NCBI GenBank assembly: GCA_019636175.1
Contig: JAHBYC010000005.1
Location: 36,998-100,997, forward strand
Direction: 5' to 3'
Origin: Caulobacter sp.
Lineage (GTDB): Bacteria > Pseudomonadota > Alphaproteobacteria > Caulobacterales > Caulobacteraceae
DNA: 64,000 nucleotides
Positions 24,273-35,478 of this stretch are shown piece after piece. Position 1 is the first letter of the stretch; the number at the start of each line of letters is the position of its first letter. The position numbers and the translations under genes are program-made. Under the pieces are notes generated by a model, which did not search any database, was not told the DNA's origin, and was given only the letters and a program-made list of their open reading frames with translations.

Positions 24273-25892
24273 TTAATCGAGCATCCGCTCCAGTGTCTCC
24301 AGTTCATCGGCCTCGCGGGCGGGTTTGTCCCAGCGGATGCGGCTGATCCTGGGAAAGCGCATGGCCACCCCGCTCTTGTGGCGGCTTGACCGTTGCAGGC
24401 CCTCGAAGGCCACCTCCAGCACCAGGCCGAAATCCAGGCTCGCCTTCACCGACCGCACCGGCCCGAACCGCTCGACGGTGTTGTCGCGGACAAACTTGTC
24501 GAGCTGCTTCAACTCCTCGTCGGTGAAGCCGAAATAGGCCTTGCCCACCGGCGTCAGATGTCGATTGCCGGCTTCGTCCTCCCGCCAGACCCCGAAGGTG
24601 TAGTCGCTGTAGAAGCTCGACCGCTTGCCATGCCCCCGCTGGGCGTACATCAGCACCGCGTCGATCAGGTGCGGATCGTGTTTCCACTTGAACCACGGCC
24701 CCTTCGGCCGACCGGCTTCATAGAGGCTGTCCCAGCGCTTGAGCATCAGCCCTTCGGACAGACGCGGATCGCCCTCCGGCGGCTCCGCCCGCAGGCCGGC
24801 CAGCTCTTCCCAGGTCGCGAAGGGCTGCATGGGCGAGAGGTCGATGCGCGGCGAGGCGGCTTTGGCGACGAACGCTTCCAGCCGCTCACGGCGCTGTGCG
24901 AACGACAGGTGGCGCAGGTCGGTCTCGCCGTCCAGCAGCAGATCGTAGGCGCGGATCGCCGCCGGGAAGGCCTTGATCATCCGGGCGTCGACGGACTTGC
25001 GGTTCAACCGCTGCTGCAGATCGCCGAAACTGGCCAGGGTCCCGTCGCGAATGACCAGCAGTTCCCCGTCGATGGCGCCCTCGAAGCTCATGTGGGCCAG
25101 GACATCGGGGAAGGCATGGCTGATGTCGTCGCCGGTCCGGGTGTAGAGACGTCGCTCGCCCCGTTCGCTGACCGCCTGGATGCGGATGCCGTCCCACTTC
25201 CATTCGGCCGCATAGTCGGCGGGATCAAGCCTGGGAAAATCCACGGCCTCGTCGATGGGATGCGCCAGCATCACTGAGCGGAACCGCCCCGGACTGTCGG
25301 CGCTGGGCGCTTCCGACCGGCCCTCCAGCCAGGCGAACAGGTCTTCATAGGGCGGTTCCAGCGCATGCCAGACCTCCTCGATCTGCGGCGCGCCGACCTC
25401 CTGACCATGCAGCGTCGCCAGATCGGCGCAGGCCTGCTTGGCCAGGCGCGCCGAGAACCCGACCCGCAGGCCCCCCGTCAGCAGCTTCAGAAGCGCCCAG
25501 CGCCCGTCCGGCTCCAGCGCATCCAGCCAGCGCTCGATCATCGGCTGCACCTCGCCCCGCCTGGCGGTGCGCAGGGCCTCGATCACCTCGGACAGTTCCG
25601 GCTCGCGGTTGGCGCCCCGCCCGGCCGGCCAGACCAGGGCGACGGTCTCGGCCAGATCGCCGACATAGTCATAGGACCAGCCGAACAGCACCGGGTCCAT
25701 CCGCGCTTCCACGGCCTTGCGGATCGCGGCCGGCTTGGCGGCGGTGAACTTCAGCTCGCCGGTCAGGGCGGCCAGGGCCCAGCCGCGGTCGGGATCGGGC
25801 TGGTCATGCAGAAAGTCCCGCACCAGCGTCAGCTTGGCGTTGCGGGAGGCGGTGAGGCTCAGACGATCGAGGAGGCGGGCGAAGGCGCGCAT
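24273..25892 (-). CDS. ATP-dependent DNA ligase (cisplatin-damage-response type)
   Basis: The 539-residue protein has the nucleotidyltransferase core with the adenylated lysine K232 in EWKWDGIRIQ, followed by LYTRTGDDISHAFPDVL and FEGAIDGELLVIRDG. Motif V/VI segments are GLMLKRWDSLYEAGRPKGPWFKWKHD. An N-terminal helical DNA-binding domain and a C-terminal OB fold complete it. Length and layout match the stand-alone bacterial ligases usually encoded beside a ligase-associated exonuclease and a DEXH helicase. Neither partner is adjacent here. Confidence 0.93.
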   Translation of the reverse strand: MRAFARLLDRLSLTASRNAKLTLVRDFLHDQPDPDRGWALAALTGELKFTAAKPAAIRKAVEARMDPVLFGWSYDYVGDLAETVALVWPAGRGANREPELSEVIEALRTARRGEVQPMIERWLDALEPDGRWALLKLLTGGLRVGFSARLAKQACADLATLHGQEVGAPQIEEVWHALEPPYEDLFAWLEGRSEAPSADSPGRFRSVMLAHPIDEAVDFPRLDPADYAAEWKWDGIRIQAVSERGERRLYTRTGDDISHAFPDVLAHMSFEGAIDGELLVIRDGTLASFGDLQQRLNRKSVDARMIKAFPAAIRAYDLLLDGETDLRHLSFAQRRERLEAFVAKAASPRIDLSPMQPFATWEELAGLRAEPPEGDPRLSEGLMLKRWDSLYEAGRPKGPWFKWKHDPHLIDAVLMYAQRGHGKRSSFYSDYTFGVWREDEAGNRHLTPVGKAYFGFTDEELKQLDKFVRDNTVERFGPVRSVKASLDFGLVLEVAFEGLQRSSRHKSGVAMRFPRISRIRWDKPAREADELETLERMLD

Positions 25893-25996
25893 GAAAGCAG
25901 AATGTAGCGCGGCGCTGTCGGTTCACGAGGGGTCTCGTCCGTGAGCGGCTTGTGGAACGGCCTCAAAAGGCGGAACCTTCCGGTGGGAGGGGCCCC

Positions 25997-26380
25997 ATGC
26001 GCATCTGGAAGATCATCTTCGCCCTGGCGGCGCTGTTCAATTTCCTTGTCGGGCTGCCCGTATTGCTGGCCCCGGCCGCCTTCTACACCGCCATCGGTCA
26101 GCCGGTCCCTGACGACCTGCTGTCGGTCCAGACGGTCGGCCTCCTGATCAGCGTCTTCGGCGTCGGCTACGCCATGGCCGCCCGCGATCCGGTCTGGGCG
26201 AGACCTGTGCTGTGGCTTGGCGTCCTGGGCAAGGCGCCCCTGCCGGTCCTGGTGGGGCTGAGCGTGATGGCCGGTCGCACCAGCCCGAGCGGCTTTGGCC
26301 TGACCCTGGTCGATCTTGTCTTCGCCGCCCTGTTCCTGACCTTTCTGTTGCGCCATCGCACCGCTGGCGCGTCAGCGTAA
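25997..26380 (+). CDS. Small four-helix inner-membrane protein, unknown function
   Basis: The 127-residue protein begins MRIWKIIFALAALFNFLVGL at an ATG preceded by GGGAGGGG and has about four membrane helices. No family was recognised with confidence, though it resembles short bacterial membrane proteins annotated only as hypothetical. The 45 bases before this ATG also lie in frame but contain no better ribosome site. It is followed 28 bases later by a GFA-like gene on the same strand. Confidence 0.7.
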   Translation: MRIWKIIFALAALFNFLVGLPVLLAPAAFYTAIGQPVPDDLLSVQTVGLLISVFGVGYAMAARDPVWARPVLWLGVLGKAPLPVLVGLSVMAGRTSPSGFGLTLVDLVFAALFLTFLLRHRTAGASA

Positions 26381-26408
26381 TCATGTGGGCTTGCGGAGGC
26401 GCCGTCAC

Positions 26409-26891
26409 GTGAAGACCGCAGGCCCCGCTTCGGCTTCCGTGGCCCGGGGCCGCTGCGTCTGCGGCGCGGTGCGGTTCGAGATCGATGTGCCCGCTGTCTG
26501 GGCCTGGCATGATCACGGCCAGGCCAGCCGCCGCGCGCAGGGCTGCGCCTACGCCACCTATGTCGGAACCTGGAAGAAGCGCTTCCGCTGGCTCGAGGGC
26601 GAAGCGGAACTGACCCGCTATGAGGATGCGGAGGCCGGAACCACCCGCAGCTTCTGCCGCCGGTGCGGCGCGCCGGTCACCTATGAAAAGGCCCGCTCCC
26701 CCCGCTTCATCAACATTCCCCGCGCCCTGTTCGAAACCCGCACCGGCCGCGAGCCGCGCTATCACATGAACCTGACCGAGCGCGCCGACTGGACCTACTG
26801 GGGCGAACCGCTGGGGCCGATGAAGGGTTATCCCGGCGTGATGCGGGAGCGTCCAAGAAAGAGGCGGCTGGATCCGTTGGACGAGACCTGA
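26409..26891 (+). CDS. Degenerate GFA (CENP-V/Mss4-like fold) protein
   Basis: The protein of 160 residues is read from GTG 26409, which has GGAGG nine bases upstream; another GTG at 26385 has none. It opens like glutathione-dependent formaldehyde-activating proteins (GRCVCGAVRFEID, C16 and C18) and ends with SFCRRCGAPVTYEK (C83, C86). The middle metal-binding CxxC of the family is absent: the equivalent stretch reads WAWHDHGQASRRAQG. The catalytic zinc of true GFA enzymes is therefore probably missing, so formaldehyde activity should not be assumed. Confidence 0.75.
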   Translation: MKTAGPASASVARGRCVCGAVRFEIDVPAVWAWHDHGQASRRAQGCAYATYVGTWKKRFRWLEGEAELTRYEDAEAGTTRSFCRRCGAPVTYEKARSPRFINIPRALFETRTGREPRYHMNLTERADWTYWGEPLGPMKGYPGVMRERPRKRRLDPLDET

Positions 26892-26919
26892 CGTTCAAGC
26901 GGCGTTCACACTGGCGGAT

Positions 26920-26944
26920 CGACATTGGCCAACCGACACTGGCC
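26920..26944. repeat. Short tandem direct repeat upstream of a secreted-protein gene
   Basis: CGACATTGGCC (26920-26930) is repeated as CGACACTGGCC (26934-26944) with a 14-base period. A weaker third unit, CACACTGGC, lies just upstream. It falls 22 bases before ATG 26966 and could be an operator or chance. Confidence 0.3.
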
Positions 26945-26965
26945 GAAATCAGGCAGGGGGATTTC

Positions 26966-27373
26966 ATGCGACTTGCGGCTGTCATCTTCACGGCGGGTCT
27001 GGCGACAGCCGGGGTCGCGGTCGCCGCCGCGCCGTCCTTCGATACCTGGGGGACGGGAGAGGCCGCGCTGGCCTACCACCGCATCTCGGGCGACTGCGAG
27101 GCGGTCAGCGATCGCTTCGGCCGCAACGCCGCCTGGGGCCACTGGCGGATGCCGCTGTCGGCCGTGACCATCACCCTGGCGCCGCCCACCGACGCCGGCG
27201 GAGTGCAGATGCAGTTTCGTTGCCGCGATGGGTCGGCCTGTATCCAGTCCGGGAGGCTAGATGATCTTTCCGAGACCACGGCGGCGCATGACCTGGCCTT
27301 CGACAAGGCTGACCGGGCCGCTGAGGTGATGGGCTTGATCGACACCCTCCGCGCGGCCTGCGACGCCGACTGA
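26966..27373 (+). CDS. Secreted/periplasmic protein of unknown function
   Basis: The 135-residue protein has a signal peptide (MRLAAVIFTAGLATAGVAVA, cleavage probably after AAA near residue 22) and AGGGGG before the ATG. Four cysteines in the mature part (GDCEAV, FRCRDGSAC, RAACDAD) could form two disulfides. No domain was recognised. It is followed 66 bases later by another small secreted protein on the same strand, and the two may form a unit. Confidence 0.75.
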   Translation: MRLAAVIFTAGLATAGVAVAAAPSFDTWGTGEAALAYHRISGDCEAVSDRFGRNAAWGHWRMPLSAVTITLAPPTDAGGVQMQFRCRDGSACIQSGRLDDLSETTAAHDLAFDKADRAAEVMGLIDTLRAACDAD

Positions 27374-27439
27374 GAGACTTGCGAAATCCCCGGTGGGGCC
27401 ACAGGGTGACCGCCTGCTGACCGGGCGTGGAGGAACCAT

Positions 27440-27907
27440 ATGCGTCTGCCGTTTGCCGCGACCCTGGCGGGGTTGCTCCTGATGACCTCGGCGGCCAGCC
27501 AGGCGGGCGCGGCCGATCAGGGGCCCTTTGTGCTCAAGGGGGTCTACCGGTTTGTCAGCGAGGCCAAGGGCGCCGACGGCAAGCCGGTCTGTGTGGAGCG
27601 CTGGACCTTTGGCGACGACGGAATCGAAACGGTCGAAAGCGGTCAGGAGGTTGTTCGCCTGCGCTTCCATGTCGAGGGCGACAAGCCGCCGAAATACTAT
27701 CTCGTCGCCACGGCGCTGGAGACCAACGGCAAGCCCGATTGCGTCGGCAGGACCAACCCCGTTCCCAATGGGGAGTCGCGGCATTTCTTCGTGCCAATGA
27801 ACAGTGGAACGCTGATGTTTTGTCCCCCGCCGGCGTCAACGGCGGACGGCACGCCAGTGATCGGCAACTGCTATGGCCAGGCCGTGCCCGAGCCTGCAAC
27901 GCCCTGA
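27440..27907 (+). CDS. Secreted/periplasmic protein of unknown function
   Basis: The 155-residue protein starts at ATG 27440 after GGAGGAACC and has a signal peptide (MRLPFAATLAGLLLMTSAAS, cleavage near AGA-AD). The mature part has cysteines in KPVCVERW, KPDCVGR, LMFCPPP and GNCYGQ and a mainly beta pattern. No family was recognised. Its TGA (27905-27907) directly abuts the stop codon of the convergent xerC gene with no base between. Confidence 0.72.
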   Translation: MRLPFAATLAGLLLMTSAASQAGAADQGPFVLKGVYRFVSEAKGADGKPVCVERWTFGDDGIETVESGQEVVRLRFHVEGDKPPKYYLVATALETNGKPDCVGRTNPVPNGESRHFFVPMNSGTLMFCPPPASTADGTPVIGNCYGQAVPEPATP

Positions 27908-28837
27908 CTATCCGTGCGGATGGGCCGCCGAATAGGCGGCCAGCAGGCCGGCGGCGTCGACTTGGGTGTATCGCTGGGTCGTCGACAGCGAGGCGTGACC
28001 GAGCAGCTCCTGAATGATCCGCAGATCGGCCCCGGCGCCCAGCAGATGGGTGGCGAAGCTGTGCCGCAGCGCATGGGGGGTGGCGCGGTCAGGCAGGCCG
28101 AGGCGTCCCCTCAGGGTCTGCATCGCCGCCTGGACATGGCGCGGCGACAGGGCTCCGCCACGTTTTGCGATAAACAGCGGCGCGTCCCGCGTCGTGGTGT
28201 AGGGCAGGGCCTCGACATAGGCGTCGACCGCCCCCCGCACCGCCGGCAGCACCGGCACGATTCGGGTCTTCCCGCCCTTGCCGGTAATGCGCATGGCCTC
28301 GCCCAGCGGCGCATCGCCCCGGGTCAGCGACAGGGCCTCCGAGATTCGCAGGCCGCACCCCCACAGCAGGGTCAACACGGCCTGGTCGCGCAGGCCTTCC
28401 CACGGATCCCGGTCCGGATCGGCGGCCGCCTCGATCAGCAGGCCTCGCGCCTGGTCCTCGCTGACGGGGCGGGGCGCGCCCGGTCGCACCCGGGGTCCCC
28501 GCACCAGGGCCAGTCCCGGGCAGGGGACGCCGAGCCGGCGATCGACAAAACCGTGAAAGCTTCGCACCGCCGACAGGGCCTGGGAGAGGGATCGAGCGGC
28601 CAGTTCGCGGTCTCCGTCGCGACCACCCCGGCGGTCAGCCAGCCAGGCGCGCACCTCGGCGGCGGAGACCGATCCCAGGGCCTCGACGGTCAGGGTCTCG
28701 GCGCGATGGCGGGTCAGGAAGGCTAGATAATGGGCGGCGCCGGCGCGGTAGGCCTCGAGGGTGCGGGGCGAGGCGCGGCGCTCGGCGGCCAGGTGGGTCA
28801 GCCAGGCGTCCAGCGCCGCGTCGGCTGACGCCGTCAC
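27908..28837 (-). CDS. xerC: Tyrosine recombinase XerC
   Basis: The 309-residue protein has an N-terminal SAM-like DNA-binding domain and a catalytic domain with the full active-site set. These are the arginine in LLWGCGLRISEALSL, the lysine in TGKGGKTRIVPVL, HALRHSFATHLLG (H and R), LGHASLSTTQRYTQVD (H and tyrosine nucleophile). It resolves chromosome dimers at dif with XerD. It is read from GTG 28835-28837 in a 4-base overlap with the DUF484 gene, so translation of the two is coupled; xerC next to DUF484 is a recurrent arrangement in proteobacteria. Confidence 0.93.
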   Translation of the reverse strand: MTASADAALDAWLTHLAAERRASPRTLEAYRAGAAHYLAFLTRHRAETLTVEALGSVSAAEVRAWLADRRGGRDGDRELAARSLSQALSAVRSFHGFVDRRLGVPCPGLALVRGPRVRPGAPRPVSEDQARGLLIEAAADPDRDPWEGLRDQAVLTLLWGCGLRISEALSLTRGDAPLGEAMRITGKGGKTRIVPVLPAVRGAVDAYVEALPYTTTRDAPLFIAKRGGALSPRHVQAAMQTLRGRLGLPDRATPHALRHSFATHLLGAGADLRIIQELLGHASLSTTQRYTQVDAAGLLAAYSAAHPHG

Positions 28838-29517
28838 AGCACCGGCCAGCGCTCGGCGGTGCGCTCGAACACCCGGCCGATGAAGTCGACCAGTTCATGG
28901 CCCATGTCGCGGGTGAAGCCTTCGGCGTCCGGCGAGCCGAAGGCCAGGACCCCCTGGCGCGCGGGCTCCCAGATGGCCATGCGGACCATGGCCATGGATT
29001 TCACATGGGCCGCCTTGTCGCCGAACAGTCCCAGCGCCGGCGCGTGAAAGCCCATCCGGGCCAGCTTCTGCGGTCCAAGGATCAGGTCCACCTGGCCCTC
29101 GACCAGGGCGTACCACCCGGCCGGGACCCGCTCGGGGCCTTCCAGGGCGACCGCGGCGCCGGTCAGGCCAAAACGCAGGGTGGCGACCTCATCGACCCGG
29201 CGGACCAGATCGGAGTGATTGCGTGCTTCCAGCAGGTCGATGACCGCGGCGTGGGTCTGGGCCTGGGCGGCGAAATTGGCGCGGGCGGTGGCTTCCAGAC
29301 TGCGCCGGGCTGTCGATTCGCGTTTGGCGGTGGCGGCCACACGGGCCAGGGCGGCCGGACCGAAATCGACCAGATTGGCCGCGTCCAGCCGCAGGCCAAG
29401 ATCGCTGAGCAGTTCGGGATCGTCCCGCAGCAGGTCCCCGTTCTGGCGAATCAGGTCGCGCAGGGCGGCCAGGTCCGGCGCCGTATCCAGTGTCTTGATC
29501 CGCGCCCCGTCCGACAT
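28834..29517 (-). CDS. DUF484 family (GAF-like) protein
   Basis: The 227-residue protein has LRDLIRQNGDLLRDDPELLS near the N-terminus, the normal DUF484 opening, then a coiled region and a GAF-like C-terminal part ending GFTRDMGHELVDFIGRVFERTAERW. The role of the family is not established. The gene sits between a transaldolase-type gene (17 bases upstream in transcription) and xerC, which it overlaps by four bases. The three probably form one transcript. Confidence 0.88.
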   Translation of the reverse strand: MSDGARIKTLDTAPDLAALRDLIRQNGDLLRDDPELLSDLGLRLDAANLVDFGPAALARVAATAKRESTARRSLEATARANFAAQAQTHAAVIDLLEARNHSDLVRRVDEVATLRFGLTGAAVALEGPERVPAGWYALVEGQVDLILGPQKLARMGFHAPALGLFGDKAAHVKSMAMVRMAIWEPARQGVLAFGSPDAEGFTRDMGHELVDFIGRVFERTAERWPVL

Positions 29518-29534
29518 GCTGGAACCTGTCCGTT

Positions 29535-30188
29535 CTAGAGGATCGACTGGCCCGTCTTGCTCCAGTCGCTGAGGAATTGTTCTAGACCCTTGTCGGTTAA
29601 GGGGTGCTTGAAGAGGGCCTCAAAGACGTTCGGCGGCAGGGTGGCGCAGTCGGCGCCCAGTTCGGCGCAGCGGGTGATGTGTTCGACGCTGCGGATCGAG
29701 GCGGCGAGAATCTCGGTATCGTAGCCGTAGTTGTCATAGACGGTGCGGATGTCGCCGATCAGGGCGCAGCCGTCGGCGCCGTGGTCGTCGAGCCGTCCGA
29801 CGAAGGGCGAGACATAGGTGGCGCCGGCCTTGGCGGCCAGCATGGCCTGGGCCACGGAGAAGCAGAGGGTGACATTGGTGGCGATCCCGTCGGCGGCGAA
29901 CTGCGCGCAGGCGATCAGGCCGTTGCGGGTCAGGGGCAGCTTGACCACCACATTGCCGGCGATGTCCGCCAGCTTGCGGCCTTCCGCGACCATGGTCTCC
30001 ACGTCGGTGGCCACGGCCTCGGCGCTCACCGGCCCCTCGACGAGACCGCAAATCTCGGCGATGACCTCGGCCATGGGACGACCCGACTTGGCGATCAGCG
30101 TGGGATTGGTGGTGACCCCGTCAACGAGACCGGTCTTGGCCAGTTCCGCCAGGACGGCGGTGTCGGTGGTGTCGAGAAAGAGCTGCAT
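29535..30188 (-). CDS. Fructose-6-phosphate aldolase/transaldolase (small type)
   Basis: The 217-residue TIM-barrel protein begins [20 protein letters not shown] and has [16 protein letters not shown]. The Schiff-base lysine K83 is in [13 protein letters not shown], and [30 protein letters not shown] follows. The size and motifs fit the short TalC/Fsa group. It either exchanges three-carbon units in the pentose phosphate pathway or cleaves fructose 6-phosphate; sequence alone does not decide. The much longer open frame upstream of ATG 30188 is antisense to priA and is not coding. Confidence 0.92.
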   Translation of the reverse strand: MQLFLDTTDTAVLAELAKTGLVDGVTTNPTLIAKSGRPMAEVIAEICGLVEGPVSAEAVATDVETMVAEGRKLADIAGNVVVKLPLTRNGLIACAQFAADGIATNVTLCFSVAQAMLAAKAGATYVSPFVGRLDDHGADGCALIGDIRTVYDNYGYDTEILAASIRSVEHITRCAELGADCATLPPNVFEALFKHPLTDKGLEQFLSDWSKTGQSIL

Positions 30189-30277
30189 GGCCTGGGCGTC
30201 CGTAAAAGGTGGGCGGGGGTTGTACATCAAGCCCGGCGGCGGCGCATCCCCACTGCGAAGGAGGCGGCCTCGCGGCT

Positions 30278-30430
30278 CCCTTCTCCCCTTGGGGGAGAAG
30301 GTGTCGGCGGAGCCGACGGATGAGGGGTCGCTCCGGATGCGGGGGCGGCTAAGTCTGCTATCGTCGGCTTTGAGGGTCTTCAACCCCTCATCCGGCGCTC
30401 CGCGCCACCTTCTCCCGCAAGGGGAGAAGG
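30278..30430. repeat. Compound inverted-repeat element in the transaldolase/priA gap
   Basis: Arms at about 30278-30328 and 30383-30430 are inverted copies of each other. Each arm holds two nested palindromes, one of the CTTCTCCCC..GGGGAGAAG type and one around GGCGGAGCC or GGCGCTCCGCGCC, joined by GGATGAGGGGT. The element fills most of the 279-base divergent gap. This architecture is that of a mobile palindromic element widespread in alphaproteobacteria. It must lie within or next to the promoters of both genes. Confidence 0.85.
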
Positions 30431-30467
30431 ATGACCGGAGGCGTAGCCTTCCGTCGGGTCGTCGCAG

Positions 30468-32627
<2,160 letters not shown>

Positions 32628-32638
32628 GCGCCCTTGCG

Positions 32639-33400
32639 TCAGTGCAGCGTCTCGTCCGGCGGCGACCGCCTGGCGGCGCGGGCGCGGGCGAACATGTTCA
32701 GGGCCTCGACGCCGGCGGAGAAGCCCATGGCCGCGTAGATGTAGCCCTTGGGCACATGCATGCCGAAGCCGTCGGCGATCAGCACCATGCCGATCATCAG
32801 CAGGAAGCCGAGGGCCAGCATCACCACGCTGGGGTTCTTGTTGATGAAGTCGCCCAGGGGATCGGCCGCCACCAGCATCACCCCGACGGCGACGACCACC
32901 GCCACCACCATGATGGCGAGATGTTCGGTCATGCCCACGGCGGTCAGGATGGAGTCGATCGAGAAGACGATATCCAGCAGCACGATCTGCACCACCGCGG
33001 CGCCGACGCTGTTGATCACGACATCCTTCTTGTCGAGCAGGTCGTGGCTGGGGGAGGGGTCGGTCGAGTGGTGAATCTCCTTGGTCGCCTTCCAGACCAG
33101 GAACAGTCCCCCGGCGATCAGGATCAGGTCCTTCCAGGAAAAGGCGTGGCCAAAGGCGCTGAAGGCCGGCTGCACCAGCCCGACGATCCAGGCGATGGTC
33201 GACAGCAGGGCCAGCCGCATGATCAGCGCAAGGCCGATGCCCAGTCGCCGCACCTTCTGGCGCGAGGCCTCGGGCAGCTTGTTGGCCAGAATGGAGATGA
33301 AGACCAGGTTGTCGATGCCAAGCACGACCTCCATGACCACCAGGGTGACCAGGGCCGCCCAGGCGGCGGGGTCCGTCAGCAGTTGCGCAATACCGTCCAC
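32639..33400 (-). CDS. TerC family integral membrane protein
   Basis: The 253-residue protein has about seven membrane helices with the two acidic membrane motifs of the family, [22 protein letters not shown] and [19 protein letters not shown]. TerC/Alx relatives are linked to tellurite resistance and manganese or calcium export. Translation starts at GTG 33398-33400, with GGGAGG about 18 bases upstream. The leader was checked for a yybP-ykoY manganese riboswitch; no match was seen. It converges on priA with an 11-base gap. Confidence 0.92.
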   Translation of the reverse strand: MDGIAQLLTDPAAWAALVTLVVMEVVLGIDNLVFISILANKLPEASRQKVRRLGIGLALIMRLALLSTIAWIVGLVQPAFSAFGHAFSWKDLILIAGGLFLVWKATKEIHHSTDPSPSHDLLDKKDVVINSVGAAVVQIVLLDIVFSIDSILTAVGMTEHLAIMVVAVVVAVGVMLVAADPLGDFINKNPSVVMLALGFLLMIGMVLIADGFGMHVPKGYIYAAMGFSAGVEALNMFARARAARRSPPDETLH

Positions 33401-33492
33401 GCCGGTCTCAAGCCTCCCTAAACCTTCGTCTGCGATATCTAGGAAGCCTGAGCCGGTTCGTAAGTCGCGCTTGCGAATAATTCTTAGGCGAT

Positions 33493-34626
33493 ATGACCGC
33501 CGGCGATCCGGCGCCGGGACGACGCCAGATGAACGAAGCCGCCCATATCCGCCCGCTGACCGGCCTGCGCTTCTTCGCGGCCATGTGGGTGGTGCTCTAC
33601 CACTACTGGCCCAAGCTGGCGGTCGACTTCACCCCGACCCTGATCGAGAAGGGCTACCTGGGGGTCGAGCTGTTCTTCGTCCTGTCCGGCTTCATCCTGT
33701 GCCACGTCTATCTTGAAAGCTTCGGCGAGGGGCGGTTCCGCTACGGGGCCTTCCTCTGGAACCGGCTGGCGCGGGTCTATCCGCTGCATATCGCCACCCT
33801 CGCGGGGGTGGCCGCGCTGGGCCTCGGCGCCACCGCCGCCGGCTACGCCATCGACAGCAACGTTCTCGACTGGTCCTCGCTGCCGGCCAACCTCTTGATG
33901 GTCCAGGCCTGGGGCCTCGCGCCGCACGCCGCCTTCAACCATCCCAGCTGGTCGATCTCCGCCGAATGGTTCGCCTACCTCTGCTTCCCGGGCTTTGCCT
34001 GGGCGGCCTGGAAGCTTCGCCACCGCGCCTGGCTGGGCGCGGCCCTGGCGCTGGGGTTCATGGCCATTCTCTATCCGGCCTATCAGGCCCTGACCGGAGA
34101 ATCCCTGACCCAGGCGACCATCCGCTGGGGCGCGCTGCGAATCGTCCCCTGCTTTGCGCTGGGCTGCGCCATGTATGGTTTGTGGCGGTCAGGCGCGGTG
34201 CGCAACCTCGCGGCGGGCGGCGTCGGCGCCGCTTTTATGGGCGCCTGCATCCTGCTGGCGACCGTGGCGCAAGCGCCCGATATCATCGCGGTGGCCGCGT
34301 TCGGGGGTCTGATCCTGTGCCTGGCGGGCATGGCCGAGCACGGTTCGACCTTCGCCAGCGGTCGTATTCCGGTCTACCTCGGCGAGATCAGCTATTCGGT
34401 CTATATGGTCTGTGTTCCGTGGAAGTTGCTGTTTGTGAATGCGGTCCCGAAACTTCTCAATACAGGCAGTGAACAGCTGCCCTGGTATCTGTGGATTGTG
34501 TTCATCGCCTCCGTCGTTCCACTGGCCGCAGCCAGCTACCACCTGATCGAACGACCGGCCCGTGCTCGCATGAAATTGATGCATGAATCCTGGGCGCGCA
34601 GACGATCAGTCGCACCCGCGACATGA
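33493..34626 (+). CDS. Acyltransferase family 3 (OafA-like) membrane protein
   Basis: The 377-residue polytopic protein has [20 protein letters not shown] (catalytic-type histidine), [18 protein letters not shown] and [16 protein letters not shown]. It shares these steps and [14 protein letters not shown] with the acyltransferase at 7503-8654 and is likely its paralogue. ATG 33493 is used here; ATG 33529 is also possible, and neither has a strong ribosome site. It is the last base-pair neighbour of no polysaccharide gene, so the glycan or lipid it acylates is unknown. Confidence 0.9.
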   Translation: MTAGDPAPGRRQMNEAAHIRPLTGLRFFAAMWVVLYHYWPKLAVDFTPTLIEKGYLGVELFFVLSGFILCHVYLESFGEGRFRYGAFLWNRLARVYPLHIATLAGVAALGLGATAAGYAIDSNVLDWSSLPANLLMVQAWGLAPHAAFNHPSWSISAEWFAYLCFPGFAWAAWKLRHRAWLGAALALGFMAILYPAYQALTGESLTQATIRWGALRIVPCFALGCAMYGLWRSGAVRNLAAGGVGAAFMGACILLATVAQAPDIIAVAAFGGLILCLAGMAEHGSTFASGRIPVYLGEISYSVYMVCVPWKLLFVNAVPKLLNTGSEQLPWYLWIVFIASVVPLAAASYHLIERPARARMKLMHESWARRRSVAPAT

Positions 34627-34696
34627 AAAGGGTCTTTTCATTCCCCTGTGAGATGACTAAGCCGTAACCCAGTTTTCCCCGGGGGAGAGTCCCAGC

Positions 34697-35368
34697 ATGC
34701 GTCAACGGACGAGAGCCGTACTTGGTTCCCTGACCGCCGCCCTGATGATCAGCCTGATTCCGGCTGTCTCATCGGCCGAGACCTACTGGCAATGTGTTCC
34801 CTTCGCCCGCCTGCTGTCGGGCATCCAGATCTTCGGCGACGCCCACACCTGGTGGGCCCAGGCCGTGAAGCGCTATCAGACCGGCGACGTGCCGCAGATG
34901 GGCGCCGTTCTCAGCTTCAAGGCCACCTCGCGCATGAAGCTTGGCCATGTCGCGGTCGTCAGCCGGGTGCTGACCGACCGCGTCATCCAGATCACTCACG
35001 CCAACTGGTCCAGCTTCGGCGGCGCCCGGGGCAAGGTCGAGAAGGACGTCACCGTCGTCGACGTCTCGCCGGACGGCACCTGGAGCAGCGTCAAGGTCTG
35101 GTACGATCCGATCCGCGATCTAGGCAGCACCGTCTATCCGACCAACGGCTTCATCTATCCCGACGCCCAGGCCAGGAAGATGGCCCAGGCCAACGGCCGC
35201 TTCGCGGTCGCCCAGAACACCGCCACCCTGGTGGCCAACTCCGCCGCCGGTCATGTGGTCAACGCCGTTCAGCCCGGCGCCTCGCCGTTCGACATCCTGA
35301 ACAAGGCGGCCGAGACCAGCGACAGCATCGCCGACCTGATCCAGAAGGCGACCGGCGGCGACAAATAG
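34697..35368 (+). CDS. Secreted CHAP-domain protein, putative peptidoglycan hydrolase
   Basis: The 223-residue protein has a signal peptide (to about residue 27, VSSAET) and a CHAP domain with the catalytic-type cysteine C33 in YWQCVPFARLLSG. The histidine H84 is in KLGHVAVVSRVL, and the late polar step ITHANWS (H101, N103) follows. CHAP enzymes are amidases or endopeptidases acting on cell wall. A helical tail without known domain follows from about residue 150. GGGGGAGAG lies upstream of the ATG. No regulator or immunity gene is adjacent. Confidence 0.88.
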   Translation: MRQRTRAVLGSLTAALMISLIPAVSSAETYWQCVPFARLLSGIQIFGDAHTWWAQAVKRYQTGDVPQMGAVLSFKATSRMKLGHVAVVSRVLTDRVIQITHANWSSFGGARGKVEKDVTVVDVSPDGTWSSVKVWYDPIRDLGSTVYPTNGFIYPDAQARKMAQANGRFAVAQNTATLVANSAAGHVVNAVQPGASPFDILNKAAETSDSIADLIQKATGGDK

Positions 35369-35428
35369 GTCGCGCCCGGGCCCGGTCGCGCTGACGGCGC
35401 CGCTTTCCTGACATTGACGACGCCTGTT

Positions 35429-35459
35429 CGCCGGGCGACAGCTTTGGCTGTCTCCGGCG
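35429..35459 (+). promoter_or_regulatory. Strong stem-loop in the leader of the CorA gene
   Basis: CGCCGG (35429-35434) pairs with CCGGCG (35454-35459), and GACAGC (35437-35442) pairs with GCTGTC (35447-35452) around a TTTG loop; a GC/T internal bulge separates the two stems. It ends 19 bases before ATG 35479. No T tract follows, so a leader element or an mRNA 3' end of the CHAP gene are both possible. Confidence 0.5.
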
Positions 35460-35478
35460 CGCAAGGATCCATGCGGCG

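Noticed and set aside
25893-25996. Possible SOS box before the ligase gene (GTTC-N7-GTCT)
   Set aside because: The alphaproteobacterial LexA site is GTTC-N7-GTTC; two of four bases in the second half differ, so the match is not above chance.
33401-33492. Possible yybP-ykoY manganese riboswitch before terC
   Set aside because: The 92-base leader shows none of the conserved steps of that riboswitch and is too short for a full one.
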